Source: Ricinus communis (Eukaryota; Streptophyta; Magnoliopsida; Malpighiales; Euphorbiaceae). Taken from it: 64,000 bases of DNA. Location of the stretch: positions 13,208,001 to 13,272,000 of the forward strand of contig NC_063260.1 of NCBI RefSeq assembly GCF_019578655.1. Direction: 5' to 3'. Each line of letters begins with the position of its first letter. Positions within the stretch are counted from its first letter, which is position 1. The translations under genes and the position numbers were made by a program. Below are positions 37,001 through 49,400 of the stretch, one piece after another. The notes under the pieces were generated by a model. That model was given only the letters and a program-made list of their open reading frames with translations, had not been told where the DNA came from and searched no databases.

Positions 37001-40000
37001 GACCCAGCTCGGTTTAGTGCCAGGGTCGACCCACTGAGCCGAGCCAGGTCTGATAACACCTGGACCAAAATACAAGGAAACATATTCTATCACCTAAAAC
37101 TTCTTTTACTTATTAAAATTAAATCTCAAAACTTTTCATTGGGGCCATGAGTGCGATAGTCATATAGATACTGCCATTCTAAGTTCAAAATAAATTCTCA
37201 ATCCATCGATAACTTAGCTCAAGACTCCGCTTAGACTATGCAATCTCTTATGAAACCAGACTTCATAAAGCAAATAAGTCCTGGAGAGTTCCTACAGTAA
37301 CAAATCAGAACCGTATTTACACCAACCGTTTTTAATTAATGAGTTGGCAATAACTGTTATGTAGATGCAAATGATGCAGGTGGAATGTGCAAAACAAATG
37401 ATAAACCTCAAGAGCGTGTCTCAAATACACATATTTGAAAGGAATGACAGTTGTATAATAAACGAACTCTTCCAAGCTAAAACTTCTTCAAAGATACCAA
37501 CTCCAGAAGCAATCTCTAAAACAACTAAATAGAGCAAAACTTGCGAGCAGTCATTATCCATATGATGTGCAGGCATTATCAATATTATATCTGAGTTACT
37601 GAAAACTATGAGAACTTAAGAGCAAAGTGCATACCATGTCAATAGCATGTTCAAACAACTCTCTTGCCCGTTCCAGTTTTGTCTTCCCATATCTCTTTAC
37701 AAACTTTGAAAGATATGTGACCCATATGTCTTTGACATGAGGGTACTTGAATATCTTCACTCCCCTTTCATAAACCTTGAAAGCATCTTCGAAGTATTTA
37801 TGTTCCTGCACAAGCCAAAGTAAAACAGCTTATCAACTCATACAAATAAAGGTAACAACCAACAGAAACATTACAGTAGAATTACAGATGTCCATACTTC
37901 TAGAAGCAATGCAAAATTAATAATGATCTGCGGTGTGGCTATTTTTAGGTCCAATATCCGCTCATAAACCGCTCGTGTGGACTCCAAGTCTCCAAGGCCC
38001 TCTTCCAAATCGACATAAAAGGTCCAGAGTCTGAGGCACTTATGCACCTTCATCTGGACTGGTTCATTGCCATCAGCAGCCACTGCAAGTGCAGAAGATA
38101 AATAAAATGGCAGAAGTTAGAGTTTGTTTTCCTGATTAAGATCCTCCAAATGTAGCTTATTCATAAATTAATCATGTATAATTTCTTAACTAATCTAAAA
38201 AATTCTCATGCAATTTTGAAAATTTCTTATAATATTATTAATGCAAGAAGAAGAAGAAGAAGAAGCTTCAGTTTTTAACATAAATTATTTTAAACAAGGG
38301 TAAAAATGTATGCATAAATATTTACTGTCAGATTCATACATTGAGATCACATTTACATACAGCTTTACATATCTCGAGACTGATACACAAAACTTGTTAA
38401 TCAAGTTCTGACAAGTATTTGATAATATGAATAAAGCTAGTCAGAAGCAGGTACAACAACCTTGCAGGATTATTCCTGTAAATTAATACTGCAGAGTTTT
38501 GCTAGCCATCAAATGCAGAGAAAATTATTTTAATAAAAGGAGAAAATCAGTAAATGAGAAAGATTTAGAAGTACCTCTTCGTTTGACCTCAACTGATGGT
38601 TCTGCTGTGGCCCGCCTCAACAGCTCCAGCGCGCCACTGAAATTTTGGTGTCTAAGTTCCATTTCAGCCCACTCACACCAAATGCTAGCTAGATTATCCA
38701 CAGTTTTATAGTTCACTTGCACTGCCTTGTCAAAAATTACTCTTGCATTAACAAGATCATTGTGATTCTCATAGAGCTTAGCAAAAGCCACCCACAAAGT
38801 GTGGGGCTTCCCGACAGCTTTCATAGGATCTACTGTCCTTACTGCCTCAGTATAAGTCAATATCTGCTTAGTGGGATTACCCTCAAAAAGCTTAACCCTC
38901 CTGTGCCACTGTTCCACATTATGTGGATTTTGCCGCAAAAGTACACTATTGGCCAATTCTGGCCTTCTATCCATGAGATATTCCAATCGGGCCAGCATCA
39001 AATCCACATCATTATCTTCATGTAACCAAAACCCATTAAGCATCTTCTTCTCAAACTTAGAGTTCACTTCCAAACGAACATCTTCATCCTTCTCATCACC
39101 GCTCTCCTCCAGTGCTTCCCCTTCGTCATCACTTAAATCTAAACTTTCCATCTTATGAGCAACCATGCTCTCTTCAAACTGTGAATATGCATCAAAAATA
39201 ACACTAAAATCTCTCACCGTAACAACTGTAGTCATTCCCTCCTCAAAAATGTCCCTTGCCTTCTCAAACAATCCCCTCCTGATATAATAATCAGCAAGAG
39301 ATGTCCACAACCTTCCAACTTCATCTGTAAACTTCCTAATTCCACCTCTAATAATGGCATCCACATTCAACCCAGACACCTCCTTCGCATGTCTAGTAAG
39401 CAAATCACACAATTCTAGCCATAATGAATGCTTTGCTTTCCCCTTTATTGAATAAAACTGATCATCGTTCAGCACAGAAGCTAGCCTCTCAGCAGCCTCT
39501 TGCCAGAGATGAGAATTCACCAAAAACTCAATAAAATCCTCAATATGACTAGGATCATATTTCAAGTACCTCCTATAAACTCTGAGCGACGTCTCTATGG
39601 GTATCCCCTCTTGGCTCACAAATCTCAAATATAGCTCCCAAATCCTATCATGCTGTGTAACAGGCAATGCACAGAGTGCTCTATCAAAATTTTTCCGTGT
39701 GCGAGTAATCAATTTCTGGTTTGTCAAAATTTGCAAGTACATAATCCAAATTCTGGGCATTTTGTGCATAGTAACCAAAGCTCTTTCAAATGTATTATTC
39801 AGGGTTTCATATTGGGAATGAGTAACGGGTAAATTTCTAACAATTTCAAGACGCTCGGTAAGATAAGCATGCCAAAGCTTATAACTGCCAGGTAAAGCTT
39901 TAAGGGCTCTCTCATATATTATGAAACGCTTCTTAAAAGGGGATTCCCGGCGGGCTACTAGGTAACGCCACCAGAGCTTAAGACTAAAAGGGTTACGCAA

Positions 40001-40060
40001 AAGCTCCTCTTCATATAGGAGATCATCTTGAGAAGGGTAAAGCTCTCTAGGAATTGACAT
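34006..40060 (-). CDS. SYF1: Pre-mRNA-splicing factor SYF1 (XAB2 homologue)
   Basis: Five exons (38575-40060, 37898-38082, 37635-37805, 35768-36220, 34006-34461) give 916 aa, the usual length for plant SYF1. The protein is built of HAT (half-a-TPR) helical repeats through most of its length, for example NPFSLKLWWRYLVARRES, FKKRFIIYERALKALPGSYK, IWIMYLQILTNQKLITRTR, KYFEDAFKVYERGVKIFKYP and GEIDRARGIYVFASQFSDP. The C-terminus is acidic and disordered and ends AVFGGLARKREE and GPLGALARMKRQRQA. SYF1 is a scaffold of the Prp19/NineTeen complex in the nucleus and acts in spliceosome activation; XAB2 also acts in transcription-coupled repair. The start is the first ATG in frame (MSIPRELYPSQDDLLYEEE). 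Introns 3 and 4 carry MITE-like insertions. Confidence 0.96.
34854..35637. mobile_element. MITE-like DNA element in SYF1 intron 4
   Basis: The left end reads TTGCTAAAGGCAAAAGGCAC and goes on with AGGCGCAAAGGTGTCC and GCAAGGCACAGGTGCGCGCC. The right end, reverse complemented, reads TTGTTAAAGGCACACCTGAG and continues with AAAGGCAGGCGCCTTTTGTG. Terminal repeats are imperfect, ~780 bases apart, and rich in AGGCGC/AAGGCAC subrepeats, like a widespread plant MITE class. No clear target duplication was resolved. Confidence 0.6.
36425..37065. mobile_element. MITE-like DNA element in SYF1 intron 3
   Basis: The left end (36430-36520) has TCTGGATCTTGACCCA, AACTGGGTTAAAGAGTC and GGTCCAACCGGTGGGTCAG. The right end (36905-37065) has ACTGGGTCAATGCTTGGGC and GGTCGACCCACTGAGCCGAG, in roughly inverted order. 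The ends flank AT-rich DNA. This GGGTCA/TTCAACC-rich pattern recurs in plant non-autonomous DNA elements. Borders are approximate. Confidence 0.5.
38247..38265. repeat. (GAA)n microsatellite in SYF1 intron 1
   Basis: About six AAG units. Confidence 0.85.
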
Positions 40061-41030
40061 TTCAGAGCAACAAATAAGCACAACCAAGTTTCAATCTTCG
40101 GCAGATAGATAAACCCTAAACCTCTTAATAATATCAAACAAAGAGTACCGAATTCAAAAATTTATAAGCAAACCACTTAAATAGAAAGCACAAAGACTAG
40201 AACACTGCAGATTCAGGAGAACTTACAAATTCATGGGATTGATTGCTTAAATGGATTTACAGAAGGGGTTGATAATTATTATCGCAGAAAGCATACTCAG
40301 GACTGGGGGAGGGAAAAGAAACGAATCCACTGGTTCAAGTGGCGAATTCATTACCATGTTCAAACCCATCTACAATTCGATTTGTTCTATCTATGGGCTC
40401 ATTAAGCTACTAACTATGGGCCTTTGAATTGGCCCAATAGGGTAATGCATATTGTTGCTTCTTCTTTTCTTTTTCCCCCCTTTTTGTGCAAGTAATTTAA
40501 AATGGATATATACATAAATCATTTATTTTCATTCAATATGGCAATAGGGTAATGCATGTTTGCAAATAGATTAAATAGGATATACATAAATCAACTTTTG
40601 TGTTTCATTCATAAACATGATGTGCACTCATTCTCTTCTCATTAAATTTAATTCATATATTTAAATTAAAAATGAGTTTTCTTTTTCTTTGTGCATAAAA
40701 AAATCTTTAAATTAAAAGTGAGTCACTAATCCAATGAATAGACTCTTTGTTGAAAAGATAATTTATTAATCCATTTTTTTAAAATTCTAAAATTCAATAA
40801 TTGGATGGATGGGCAGAGGCATGGGCACGGGGATGGGGATGGGCGCAAGGAGAGGCGGGGGAAGGCAGAGTGAATCCACATTGGGATTGCCCGTAAGTAA
40901 TAGGAATGATTGGACAAAAGGCATGCGAGGCTATGAAAGCTAATGTAGCGTCATATCACAATAACAGAACGTAACGGAGGTTCTTTTCATATAATTTCTT
41001 CTTCTTTTTTTTCTGGTCATCTCAACTGCT
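40061..41030. other. Divergent promoter region between SYF1 and VPS28 genes
   Basis: The SYF1 leader lies at the left end and the VPS28 leader at the right, so this ~1 kb must hold both promoters. A G-rich stretch (40803-40865) carries GGGGATGGGGATGGG-type runs. No confident TATA box was seen for either gene. Confidence 0.5.
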
Positions 41031-41088
41031 ACACGTAGATGCCGTAAGCAGTAATAATAATGTAAGCGAGCCCACACGCAACCCCTTC

Positions 41089-41091
<3 letters not shown>

Positions 41092-41121
<30 letters not shown>
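41092..41121. repeat. (CT)n microsatellite in VPS28 leader/promoter
   Basis: About 15 CT units, followed by more CT-rich sequence to 41170. It lies just upstream of, or within, the VPS28 5'UTR; such Y-patch/GAGA tracts are common at plant core promoters. Confidence 0.9.
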
Positions 41122-41125
<4 letters not shown>

Positions 41126-41240
41126 CCCCTCCTTCCCTTTTTTTTTTTTTCTTTAATTCTCTCTCTCTCTTCGTCTCTGCTAACTCCAGAGAGAAATATT
41201 GAGCCTTCACGTTATTCAAAGCCGCGTTTTTTCACTTCCT

Positions 41241-42037
41241 GTAAGTACCCTTTTCTCTCTCTAACCTCATATATTTTTCTTTCTTGTATAAAAATTTAGA
41301 AAGCTTGTCGGTTCGTTCTTATTCTTTTCTCTTTCGGATTCATGATTGTGCCTTTTAGATGATCTAGAGGTAAGATGAGTTTTTGTTTTTTCTTTTGGAA
41401 AAAAAGAAAGTGATTCGAAAAGGGTTTTGATTTTGATTTTGGGTTTTTTTATTTTCTGATTCTGAAGATCTATTTGTTTATTTTATTTTGTGTTATTCCT
41501 GTTTGATGATTAGGCAAGAACGGAAAAGTGAGCTGCTTTTGTCTGATTAAGAGTTTGATATCTGTATCAATACACAGCACAAGTAGTACAGATTGTATGA
41601 TTAGTTGAAATTAAGCATTTTGCTTTGTTGGGTTTTAATTGGTAGTCAGGAATTGGTTTTTCAGCTTTGTGGGTTTTGTTTGTGCTTTTCTTTTTATTTC
41701 TCTCTTTCTTTCTTTGCTCATTTGCTTTTGCTAATTGTTACTTAGTTCCGTTGCGATTTGGAAACTATTTAGTTAGGCATTTTATGACTCCCATGTTATG
41801 CTAAAACCATTTGGATTGATGATCTAGATGTGAGAGGAGGCATATATATATACATATATATATCCCTGTTTAATGTAACCTCTTCGGAGGATGGTCTGAA
41901 GTCTGTCCCGTCAGTGTCTATATATTATGCTTGTAGACTTTGAGATTCTGTGTGCTGTGTTTTGGATAGGTGCAAATGCAATTAGCAATATTTGTCTAAT
42001 AATGGTATCATCTTCTTGTATTTTTATTGCTTTACAG
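41241..42037 (+). other. 5'UTR intron of VPS28 gene
   Basis: Donor CCT|GTAAGTACCC at 41241 and acceptor TTTACAG ending at 42037. The second leader exon (42038-42150) has no ATG before the start codon. Confidence 0.65.
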
Positions 42038-42150
42038 CGAAGAAGGCTAGTGCTCTTTGCGCGTGTCCCGTTCTCTTCTCCAATCCTCCACGCATACCCT
42101 AATATATCTAACTTCGAGAGTAGTTTTTTTAAAGCTTATACATATATTCA

Positions 42151-42780
42151 ATGGAGGTCAAACTATGGAATGACAAGCGCGAAAGAGAAATGTATGAGAA
42201 TTTTGCTGAGCTCTATGCCATAATTAAAGCCACAGAGAAGCTTGAAAAGGCCTACATTCGTGACATAATCTCTTCATCTGACTATGAAACTGAGTGCCAG
42301 AAACTTATTGCTCATTTCAAAACCCTAGCCTCCACATTGAAAGACATAGTTCCTAGCATTGAGCGCTTTGCCGACACATACAAGATGGATTGTCCAGCTG
42401 CCATAAACCGTTTGGTGACCTCTGGGGTGCCTGCGACAGTGGAACACCGGGCTGCTGCAGCTTCCTCAGCTACTACCTCTGCTGCTATTGTGGCAGAGTG
42501 TGTGCAGAACTTTATTACAGCTATGGATTCCTTGAAATTGAATATGGTGGCAGTGGATCAAGTGTACCCTTTGCTCTCAGACCTTTCAGCTTCACTTAAT
42601 AAATTGAGCATCTTGCCACCAGATTTTGAGGGGAAATTAAAGATGAAAGACTGGATTACTAGGCTGTCTAAGATGGGGGCTTCGGATGAGTTAACAGAGC
42701 AGCAGGCTCGGCAGCTACACTTTGATCTCGAATCCTCCTATAATTCTTTTATGGCAGTTTTGCCTAGTGCTGGCACTTGA
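42151..42780 (+). CDS. VPS28: Vacuolar protein sorting-associated protein 28 (ESCRT-I subunit)
   Basis: One uninterrupted coding exon encodes 209 aa, the same length as the Arabidopsis VPS28 proteins. The N-terminal core domain (residues ~1-110) starts MEVKLWNDKREREMYENFAE and includes IKATEKLEKAYIRD, which packs with VPS23 and VPS37 in the ESCRT-I headpiece. The C-terminal four-helix bundle (~115-209) includes CVQNFITAMDSLKLNMVAVD and VYPLLSDLSASLNKLSILPP, which in the family binds ESCRT-II. ESCRT-I sorts ubiquitinated membrane proteins into multivesicular bodies at the endosome. A 5'UTR intron precedes the coding exon. The next gene is a syntaxin on the opposite strand, tail to tail. Confidence 0.97.
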   Translation: MEVKLWNDKREREMYENFAELYAIIKATEKLEKAYIRDIISSSDYETECQKLIAHFKTLASTLKDIVPSIERFADTYKMDCPAAINRLVTSGVPATVEHRAAAASSATTSAAIVAECVQNFITAMDSLKLNMVAVDQVYPLLSDLSASLNKLSILPPDFEGKLKMKDWITRLSKMGASDELTEQQARQLHFDLESSYNSFMAVLPSAGT

Positions 42781-43831
42781 TTTGATGTTGGTGAGCTTGT
42801 AAATTAATGGGCAAAGTCCTGGTTTGATTATGCATTACATAATATCTTGTTTATTGCTGCAACATGGCAGAACCCCTCAGCAACGAGTTGGAAAAATTAC
42901 TAATTTTGTAACAGCTTATATACATTTTGGGAATGGCTGAACGATTAAACAGAGGCTTTTTTTGTTGTGTTATATTTTGTAAATTGTCTGTACTTGAATT
43001 TAGTACCCTCTCTAATAGTCATTCATCTTTTCATTTTTCTCTTATGAAAAATGATTTTTCTCTTCTAAAGAATGAATTATTGTGTTTATTTGTTGGTGTA
43101 TAGTTGTCAATTAATAGGTAAAAGAATTGATTGCAGTCCAGTTGATTTCGTCAAACCTTGGTAAATTTTGATGTCTGACTAACACGGCTGATATGATCCT
43201 GTGGCAGACATTGGCATTGTTTAGAAAAGCAGTCGTGTTTTTGTGGATTATGGGGTTGTATTCATTTGCTATTTTTATGTGTTTAACGGACTAGGGTTGC
43301 ATATTAGGTGCAAAGAACGATAAATCTGCAGGTGAAAGTTTCATGGCAATGTCCTTGTAATCTCTGACAGACAGCATTTTCAGCAGATCTGATAATGTGA
43401 ACTTGGTATGGCTGGAAATTCTCTAGATTCAATTTAAGGATCTTAATTCTTTAGTTGATAATTGGGAAACGACTATACGTATAATGCCTGTACAATAGTA
43501 ACCTTTCTCCTGGTATTCTTTCCTTTTTAACATCTTGCAGTAATTGATTAATACAAGAAGTTGGGATCATTAGCAGAATTCTTTAGCTCCATGATGTGGA
43601 TAAATAGCTAATTACAAAGAAATTTTATTTTTTTCCCCTAACTACCTTTACAAGTTCTTTCTCTTTAGTCAGAATGTAAGTTTGAAACACTGGAATTGCA
43701 GTCCTTGGAGACTAAACTGAAGTTTTTTCCAGAGTTGCTGAATAATCTAACAAGTTCTCACTACAGTGAATTCATATACATATTTCCAGAGTTACGAGAA
43801 GAAGAAAACGTCATTTTTCTTCGTCTTCTTC
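42781..43831. other. Intergenic region between convergent genes
   Basis: It holds the 3'UTRs of VPS28 (+) and the syntaxin (-). A small plus-strand ORF at 43696-43887 is a shadow of the syntaxin 3' end and unsupported. Confidence 0.6.
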
Positions 43832-44740
43832 CTACAAGAGAGCCAAAATTGATGGTAGGAGTGGCAGTAATAGCAAAAAGACGATGACAATACCACCATA
43901 AACTGCAATGCACGTCCATTTTCTAGAGCTTTTCTGATATTCTCTGGCATCCTGAAGGTTATCAGTCCCTCGCCGGACAAATGAGCTTGCGTGAGCCACA
44001 TGACTCTCAATGTCATTGAGTTGGTGACCTTGAGCTTCCACAAGAGCAGCCATGTCCAAGAATACCTGATGGAGCTCAATCAAATTCTTCTCTATCTCTT
44101 TCACTGCATCATGTCTTTCTTGAATTTCTGATATTGTGTCAAGAATTTGACCTCTCCCTTGATCCTGAATTGCTATCTGCAGGAAACTTTCACTTTCTCC
44201 ACTTGATATCAAATTCTCAATTGTTTCTTCACTTGCCTTCTCTCCTGTGATGGTGAAGTACCTACGTTCAACAGTTTCTTTATATTCCGCTGTCATTTGA
44301 GCTCTAAGATTCTGAAATTCATCCATAAGATCCTTCAGCTTCTTTCCTAAACCGCTAACAACAGATGTCCTGGTTCGATCTGCCGAAGATCCTGGACCAC
44401 ATCCTGGAACGTTTCTTGCAGCTGCATTGGAACGCTCCAGGGCTTCAAGCTTTCCCTTGATGATTTTGGCTCGTTTCAGGACTTGTTCAACATCTGAGTC
44501 CATGCGAGCACGAATGTTTTTCATAGTCTTGGCATTATGCACGGTCTTGCTTTCCTCATTAGCTTCTTGTAAACTCTTGTATAGCTTCTCAACAAGTTTC
44601 ATATCCTCCTTGACGTTCTCAACATCTTCAAAGAATTTATCAAGATTCATTGGCTCCTTACCAGCCTCCATATCGTCAAGATATGCTTGTTGCTTGAGAT
44701 CAGTGTATTTTTTGAACGAGCTTGAGAATAAATCGTTCAT
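43832..44740 (-). CDS. Qa-SNARE syntaxin, SYP124/SYP125 type
   Basis: A single coding exon gives 302 aa. Residues ~30-155 form the Habc regulatory bundle ([20 protein letters not shown]), residues ~200-262 the Qa-SNARE motif ([40 protein letters not shown]) with the zero-layer glutamine in [10 protein letters not shown], and residues ~277-300 the C-terminal membrane anchor ([20 protein letters not shown]). [17 protein letters not shown] and [15 protein letters not shown] are hallmarks of the plant SYP1 group, and the start [19 protein letters not shown] matches SYP124/125 best. Those plasma-membrane syntaxins drive secretory vesicle fusion at growing pollen tube tips. Expression cannot be read from the sequence. 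Confidence 0.94.
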   Translation of the reverse strand: MNDLFSSSFKKYTDLKQQAYLDDMEAGKEPMNLDKFFEDVENVKEDMKLVEKLYKSLQEANEESKTVHNAKTMKNIRARMDSDVEQVLKRAKIIKGKLEALERSNAAARNVPGCGPGSSADRTRTSVVSGLGKKLKDLMDEFQNLRAQMTAEYKETVERRYFTITGEKASEETIENLISSGESESFLQIAIQDQGRGQILDTISEIQERHDAVKEIEKNLIELHQVFLDMAALVEAQGHQLNDIESHVAHASSFVRRGTDNLQDAREYQKSSRKWTCIAVYGGIVIVFLLLLPLLPSILALL

Positions 44741-46429
44741 CTTGATGAAACTTAAGAATTACTTTTTTCTTTTCTCTCCCTTTTCTTCTTCTTTTTTTCT
44801 TTTTGCTCTTCTGCAAATCTTTTTACTCGTTTTATGTGAATGAAATTAGCATAAAAGCTTAATGCTGCTATGCATAAACTTAATAAATACCGAGTGTGCC
44901 TTTATTTAATCCTGTGTTCAAAAAGAAAAGCTATATTAACATCTTCCTCTTCATAATCTTCTACCTAACGAGGAGGAAGATAAAAGGTGACAACACCAAA
45001 TAAAAAAGAAAAACCTGTTACCAAGAAAATGAATATAAGCTTAGAAAATGAAAATGGATGTGGGGTAAGATTATTTTTGGTGTGGAAGATAAAGGTACGA
45101 GAGGCTTGAAGTTATTTTGATATTAGGACCAGCCAAGCTTAACAGAAAGGTTGTTTACAAGTGTGGCTAAAATGTTTTAATAAGTGGATTACCCTTTTCC
45201 AAGTTGGTTTTGATTGACTTGGTCTTCTTTTGCTTTCCTCTCAGCCACAAAGCTACATATAGAGATTGATTGATTGATCACATATGTTCCAAAATCAATC
45301 TATACTTATGCTCACTTTCCTTCCAAAATCTGTAATTGTATCTCACCTTGTAATTAATCATTAGAAAACTTCAATAACATTTGAGTGGTTACATTTGGAA
45401 ATATAATGATGATAATCAACAAGGATTCTGAGGTTCTATTACGACCTATGCTAATGTGTTACAAATTTTATTGCTTTCTTTCGTTCTGTTGACAGTTAAA
45501 AACAAAAAGGAAAAAGAAAAAGCAATTCCATATTGGAGCTCCAAATGTATAAATATTAATTGTTTTTCCCAAGTAATAAACACCATAACAGAAGACACTA
45601 AAAGGAGAATAAAGCCTTCAGGTATAAAATTATTGTAGAAATATAGATTATGCCATTTAATTATTACGAAACGAGAAAATAAATTTCTATTTTTGTGAAT
45701 TAGATTATCCAATCATATGTTTATTATCTCATTAATCAATGTGAAGGATGCCTCAGGTTAATTAAACTCTACTCCCTGCCTGCCTTTCAACTCCGGGACA
45801 AAGGCTACCGATTTAATTTGGCATACTTTGACATGCAAGGATATCTGTGTCGTGCAATTTACAGTTGCCTCGACATGTCGCAGAGTGTTTCACATGTTTT
45901 ACCAGACAAAACAGTAAATAAGTCTAATGATGTCTTAAATTTAACATGCATAAAATCCAAAATGTTCCTCCAAAAATAATTATGATCAGAACAAACAAAT
46001 ACTATTTACTAATGGATAATCACAAGATATACCCGAAAACAATTTCTCATTTTACCAAGTGAAAAAAAACTGGCACAGCTTAGTTACATTGTCCGTGATC
46101 CTGAATGAGAGTAGTGGTGAGCTCCTAATAATGAACTACATAGCTTCGACCTACCACCCACTTGAATAAATTGTCGTCATTCAGGATCTAAACTCTAAAC
46201 TAGTTAGCAACCCCTTAAATTACACTAGATAGTAACATCTCATAGTATATGAATGAGCAAAATTATTGGTTTCTCAACCTTGTTGCTGCCTGCTTCCTAA
46301 TTCTACTCTTATGTACAGACCAAAGAAGTAGCACACTATTGTGGAAATGTACAAACACAAGTGTCCTCGTGTCCAGCTCCCAAGTCCTCCATGGAAGGCC
46401 AATATACCACTGTTACAAAGAAGCATTAC
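44741..46429. other. Intergenic: syntaxin promoter and VAL1-like 3' flank
   Basis: AT-rich. The right part carries the 3'UTR of the B3 gene and the left part the promoter and leader of the syntaxin gene (a pyrimidine-rich leader on the plus strand, 44765-44820). Two small ORFs at 45446-45712 and 45456-45638 lack support. Confidence 0.5.
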
Positions 46430-49400
46430 CTACCCTATGGCCGGAGAGGATGCAGGCACTTTTGTGGAGAAAGTCGTAGAGTTATCTTTGTCAGGATCTT
46501 GAAGGCTGCTACCAAGTGTAATACCATTACCGACTTCTTCACCCATTGCATGACCTGCTAATGCTTGTTTCCCTGCTGAAACAGTGTCACCGTCAGAGCT
46601 CAATAATAGCTGCTGCCTAAGATACCTCTCTGTGGCGCCCTGGATCATCTTCATCATGCTTCCAGAATCAGAACCAGGTGACAACTCTTCCTCTCGCTCT
46701 GGCTGGATATTAAGGTCGATTTGGCCTTTAAAAGGAGAAGTGGAAGATTTCATTCTGTTGGGATCATCATCAGACCCTTCACTGAATACCTTTTTCTTGT
46801 TGGGGCTGCTACTTCCAGTGTTACTAGATGGTGAGGGGTCATCATCCAGCAATTTCTCAGGCAAAGGTTGCTGCTGCTTTTTCCTTGTAGTTTCTGCTTC
46901 TTTCTCTGATTGCTTCTTCTCGCGCTTCATCATTAGGGTTTTGAAACGACGCTTCACTGTTTGACACACATTACACGTGCATGTCTGCTTGTGTTTGGGG
47001 CCCTTCCCACTTGGCGGTTGAATGCACACAATGCAGGAGCAGCCAGGTCTATGTCGTGGGTGCTTTGTGGTGGCTTGTGATGAAGCTGGGAGTGCCTCAT
47101 TTTCCCCTAAAATAGCAAGGTTAGCAAGTGTGTCCAGCCCCTCCAACGCTTCGACATTCTCCGTTTCCTGTTTAGCAGCCTTCAATTTCTTGGAAGCAAC
47201 TACAGGTTCACAATCATAATATCATTTGCGAATTGGGTAGTTGCAGAAAACAAGAACACCACCATTCACACAAGAGACCAGTTTAAAATCATCAACATGC
47301 ATCAAGAATAGTAAGAGTGTAGAACATGATTTTGGTACTTGGTACCACACCTGATCCACCAAGTAACTACAGTGAAGCTGCACAAAGACACACAGAATTT
47401 GCAAATCTGTTCCAAGTAATTTGTACCTATATTACAAGATGGTAGCAGATCTTCAATCTGTTCTGCTGTCAATTCTTGAGTGGCTGAACACAATGATCTA
47501 AAAGACACAGATATAAAACAATATTAATACAGTTCGCAGAGGCTGCAAGTTATGAGTAACTAGATAATGCCAAGCGTTTACATAGCTCTTTGTCGGTTAC
47601 CATTATAAACACATCTTACAAACTAACAAGCAACGACCTATTTGAAAGTGCCCCTTAACTCCTTTCCTCAGCAGATACAACAAAGTCCAATAGTCTCAAA
47701 AACTTTTAACACCCAACTTAGGAGGAGCAATCTAATAGCATAAATGATGGTGTTTCCTTTAACAATTTAGCCCTCAAATGAATGTTCATATCTTAAAGAG
47801 AGACAGAAAATTAAATGGTGTTTCACCACACCATCACTCAAAAAAACTTCAGAGCTTCAAGACTATTATGGTCCACCAGAAAACCATAGAAGTATAATAT
47901 ACAAAGAGAAACTCATACCAAAACAATTCATTAATTTACCTTTCTGGATCCCAGGAATTTCCAGTACATGTCCATTTGGATGGAAGATCAGCATTGGCAG
48001 GCAACTTGCGCCATTTAAAACAATCTTCGCATTGAACCCATTGAACCTTTTGACTGACAAAAGAAACAGCATATGATCATTTTCTTGGCCCAAGCCTTAA
48101 AGAGACAAAATCCAGGAAAGTTCACAACCAGGAATTAAAGAAAAACTAATGAGAAGTTTATTTTTTTCACTTTCATACTTGACAACAGACAACATGCACA
48201 TGCCCCAGATATCCACAGAAAGAGAAACAAATGAAGAAGCCCAAAGGAGAAAGGTCCATTATAAATTTACAATATGGAATCAGTATAACCTAGTTTTATC
48301 AACAGTTAGAACAATAACAATATTACAAAGAATTCAAAACAAACATGCCAAGGGCCCACAAAAGTTGGAAGATAACATATTATCTTTAGCAAACACATCC
48401 TAGGCCATTGAAATTAGTGTCCTAACAAAGTAACGTGCTCAGGTAACTTACCCTGAATTATCAGTAGCAAAAATTGTTGGCTTCCCAAGTATTGGTGCAT
48501 CCTGTCACAGTAGATATGTGAACATTAAAAACAAAACAGAAGCCCCATAAGGTGGGAACATGCTAAAAATACAAATCTGCATGAATGTTTAATGCTCTAG
48601 CAAACACAAGTATTCTTCAATGCTAAAGGAAAAGGCATGCAGGTGTTTGCAAGAGTTGGCAGTACAAGTGGAGTCTTCCATTGGTACTATCCTTAGCTGT
48701 GTTCTTCAATGCCAGGGTTATCAACCAACCTAACCAAAATTCAAGTGCTCTTCCCCATCACCAGATTTTTGGGATCACTCAAGTGGAATATCATTCTACA
48801 TAAGCAAAATGCCATACATTTTACTCAAGCTACTAAAAAGGACAAATAATTAAAGAAATAAACCAATAGAATGAGAGTCATGAAATCCAAGTGATCTATC
48901 TAGTGCTGCTGCTGTAAACATAGGCACAAATGAAGGCGGATAAAACGAGAATATCTATCAATGGCAAATATAAGGAATTATCGAAACCTCGTATTCCTCA
49001 AACTCATATCCTTCAATCACCAGGACACTAGGAATGTGGTCAGGGGGGGGGCGAAGCAGTCCTTGTGCTTCTTCCCATGTCAGCTTCAGTTCTATCATGT
49101 CTTCATTTTCAATTCTCAGACGCTTACTCTTTGAGCCCAATGTGCTGCTTTTCCTTTTTCTGATTGAAGATTTCGCTTCAAGAACCTCTTTTGCTATGTA
49201 TCCCGACTTGTCAACTTTAGACCAAGGACTGGAATCTGCCAATTCAGCCTGTTTGGTTCATGAAACCAGGTTAGAGCAAGCGTATCTTTTAATTGATAAA
49301 TAGTTTAAGCAATTTCAACATAAAATTCTTCATGATACTAACATCTCCATTCGTAGAAACACCATTACTGGTCTTGCTTGTATCATTGTCCTGTAAATGG

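Noticed and set aside
40061..40087. N-terminal extension of SYF1 from an in-frame TTG
   Set aside because: Plant SYF1 starts at the ATG at 40060, which matches the expected length.
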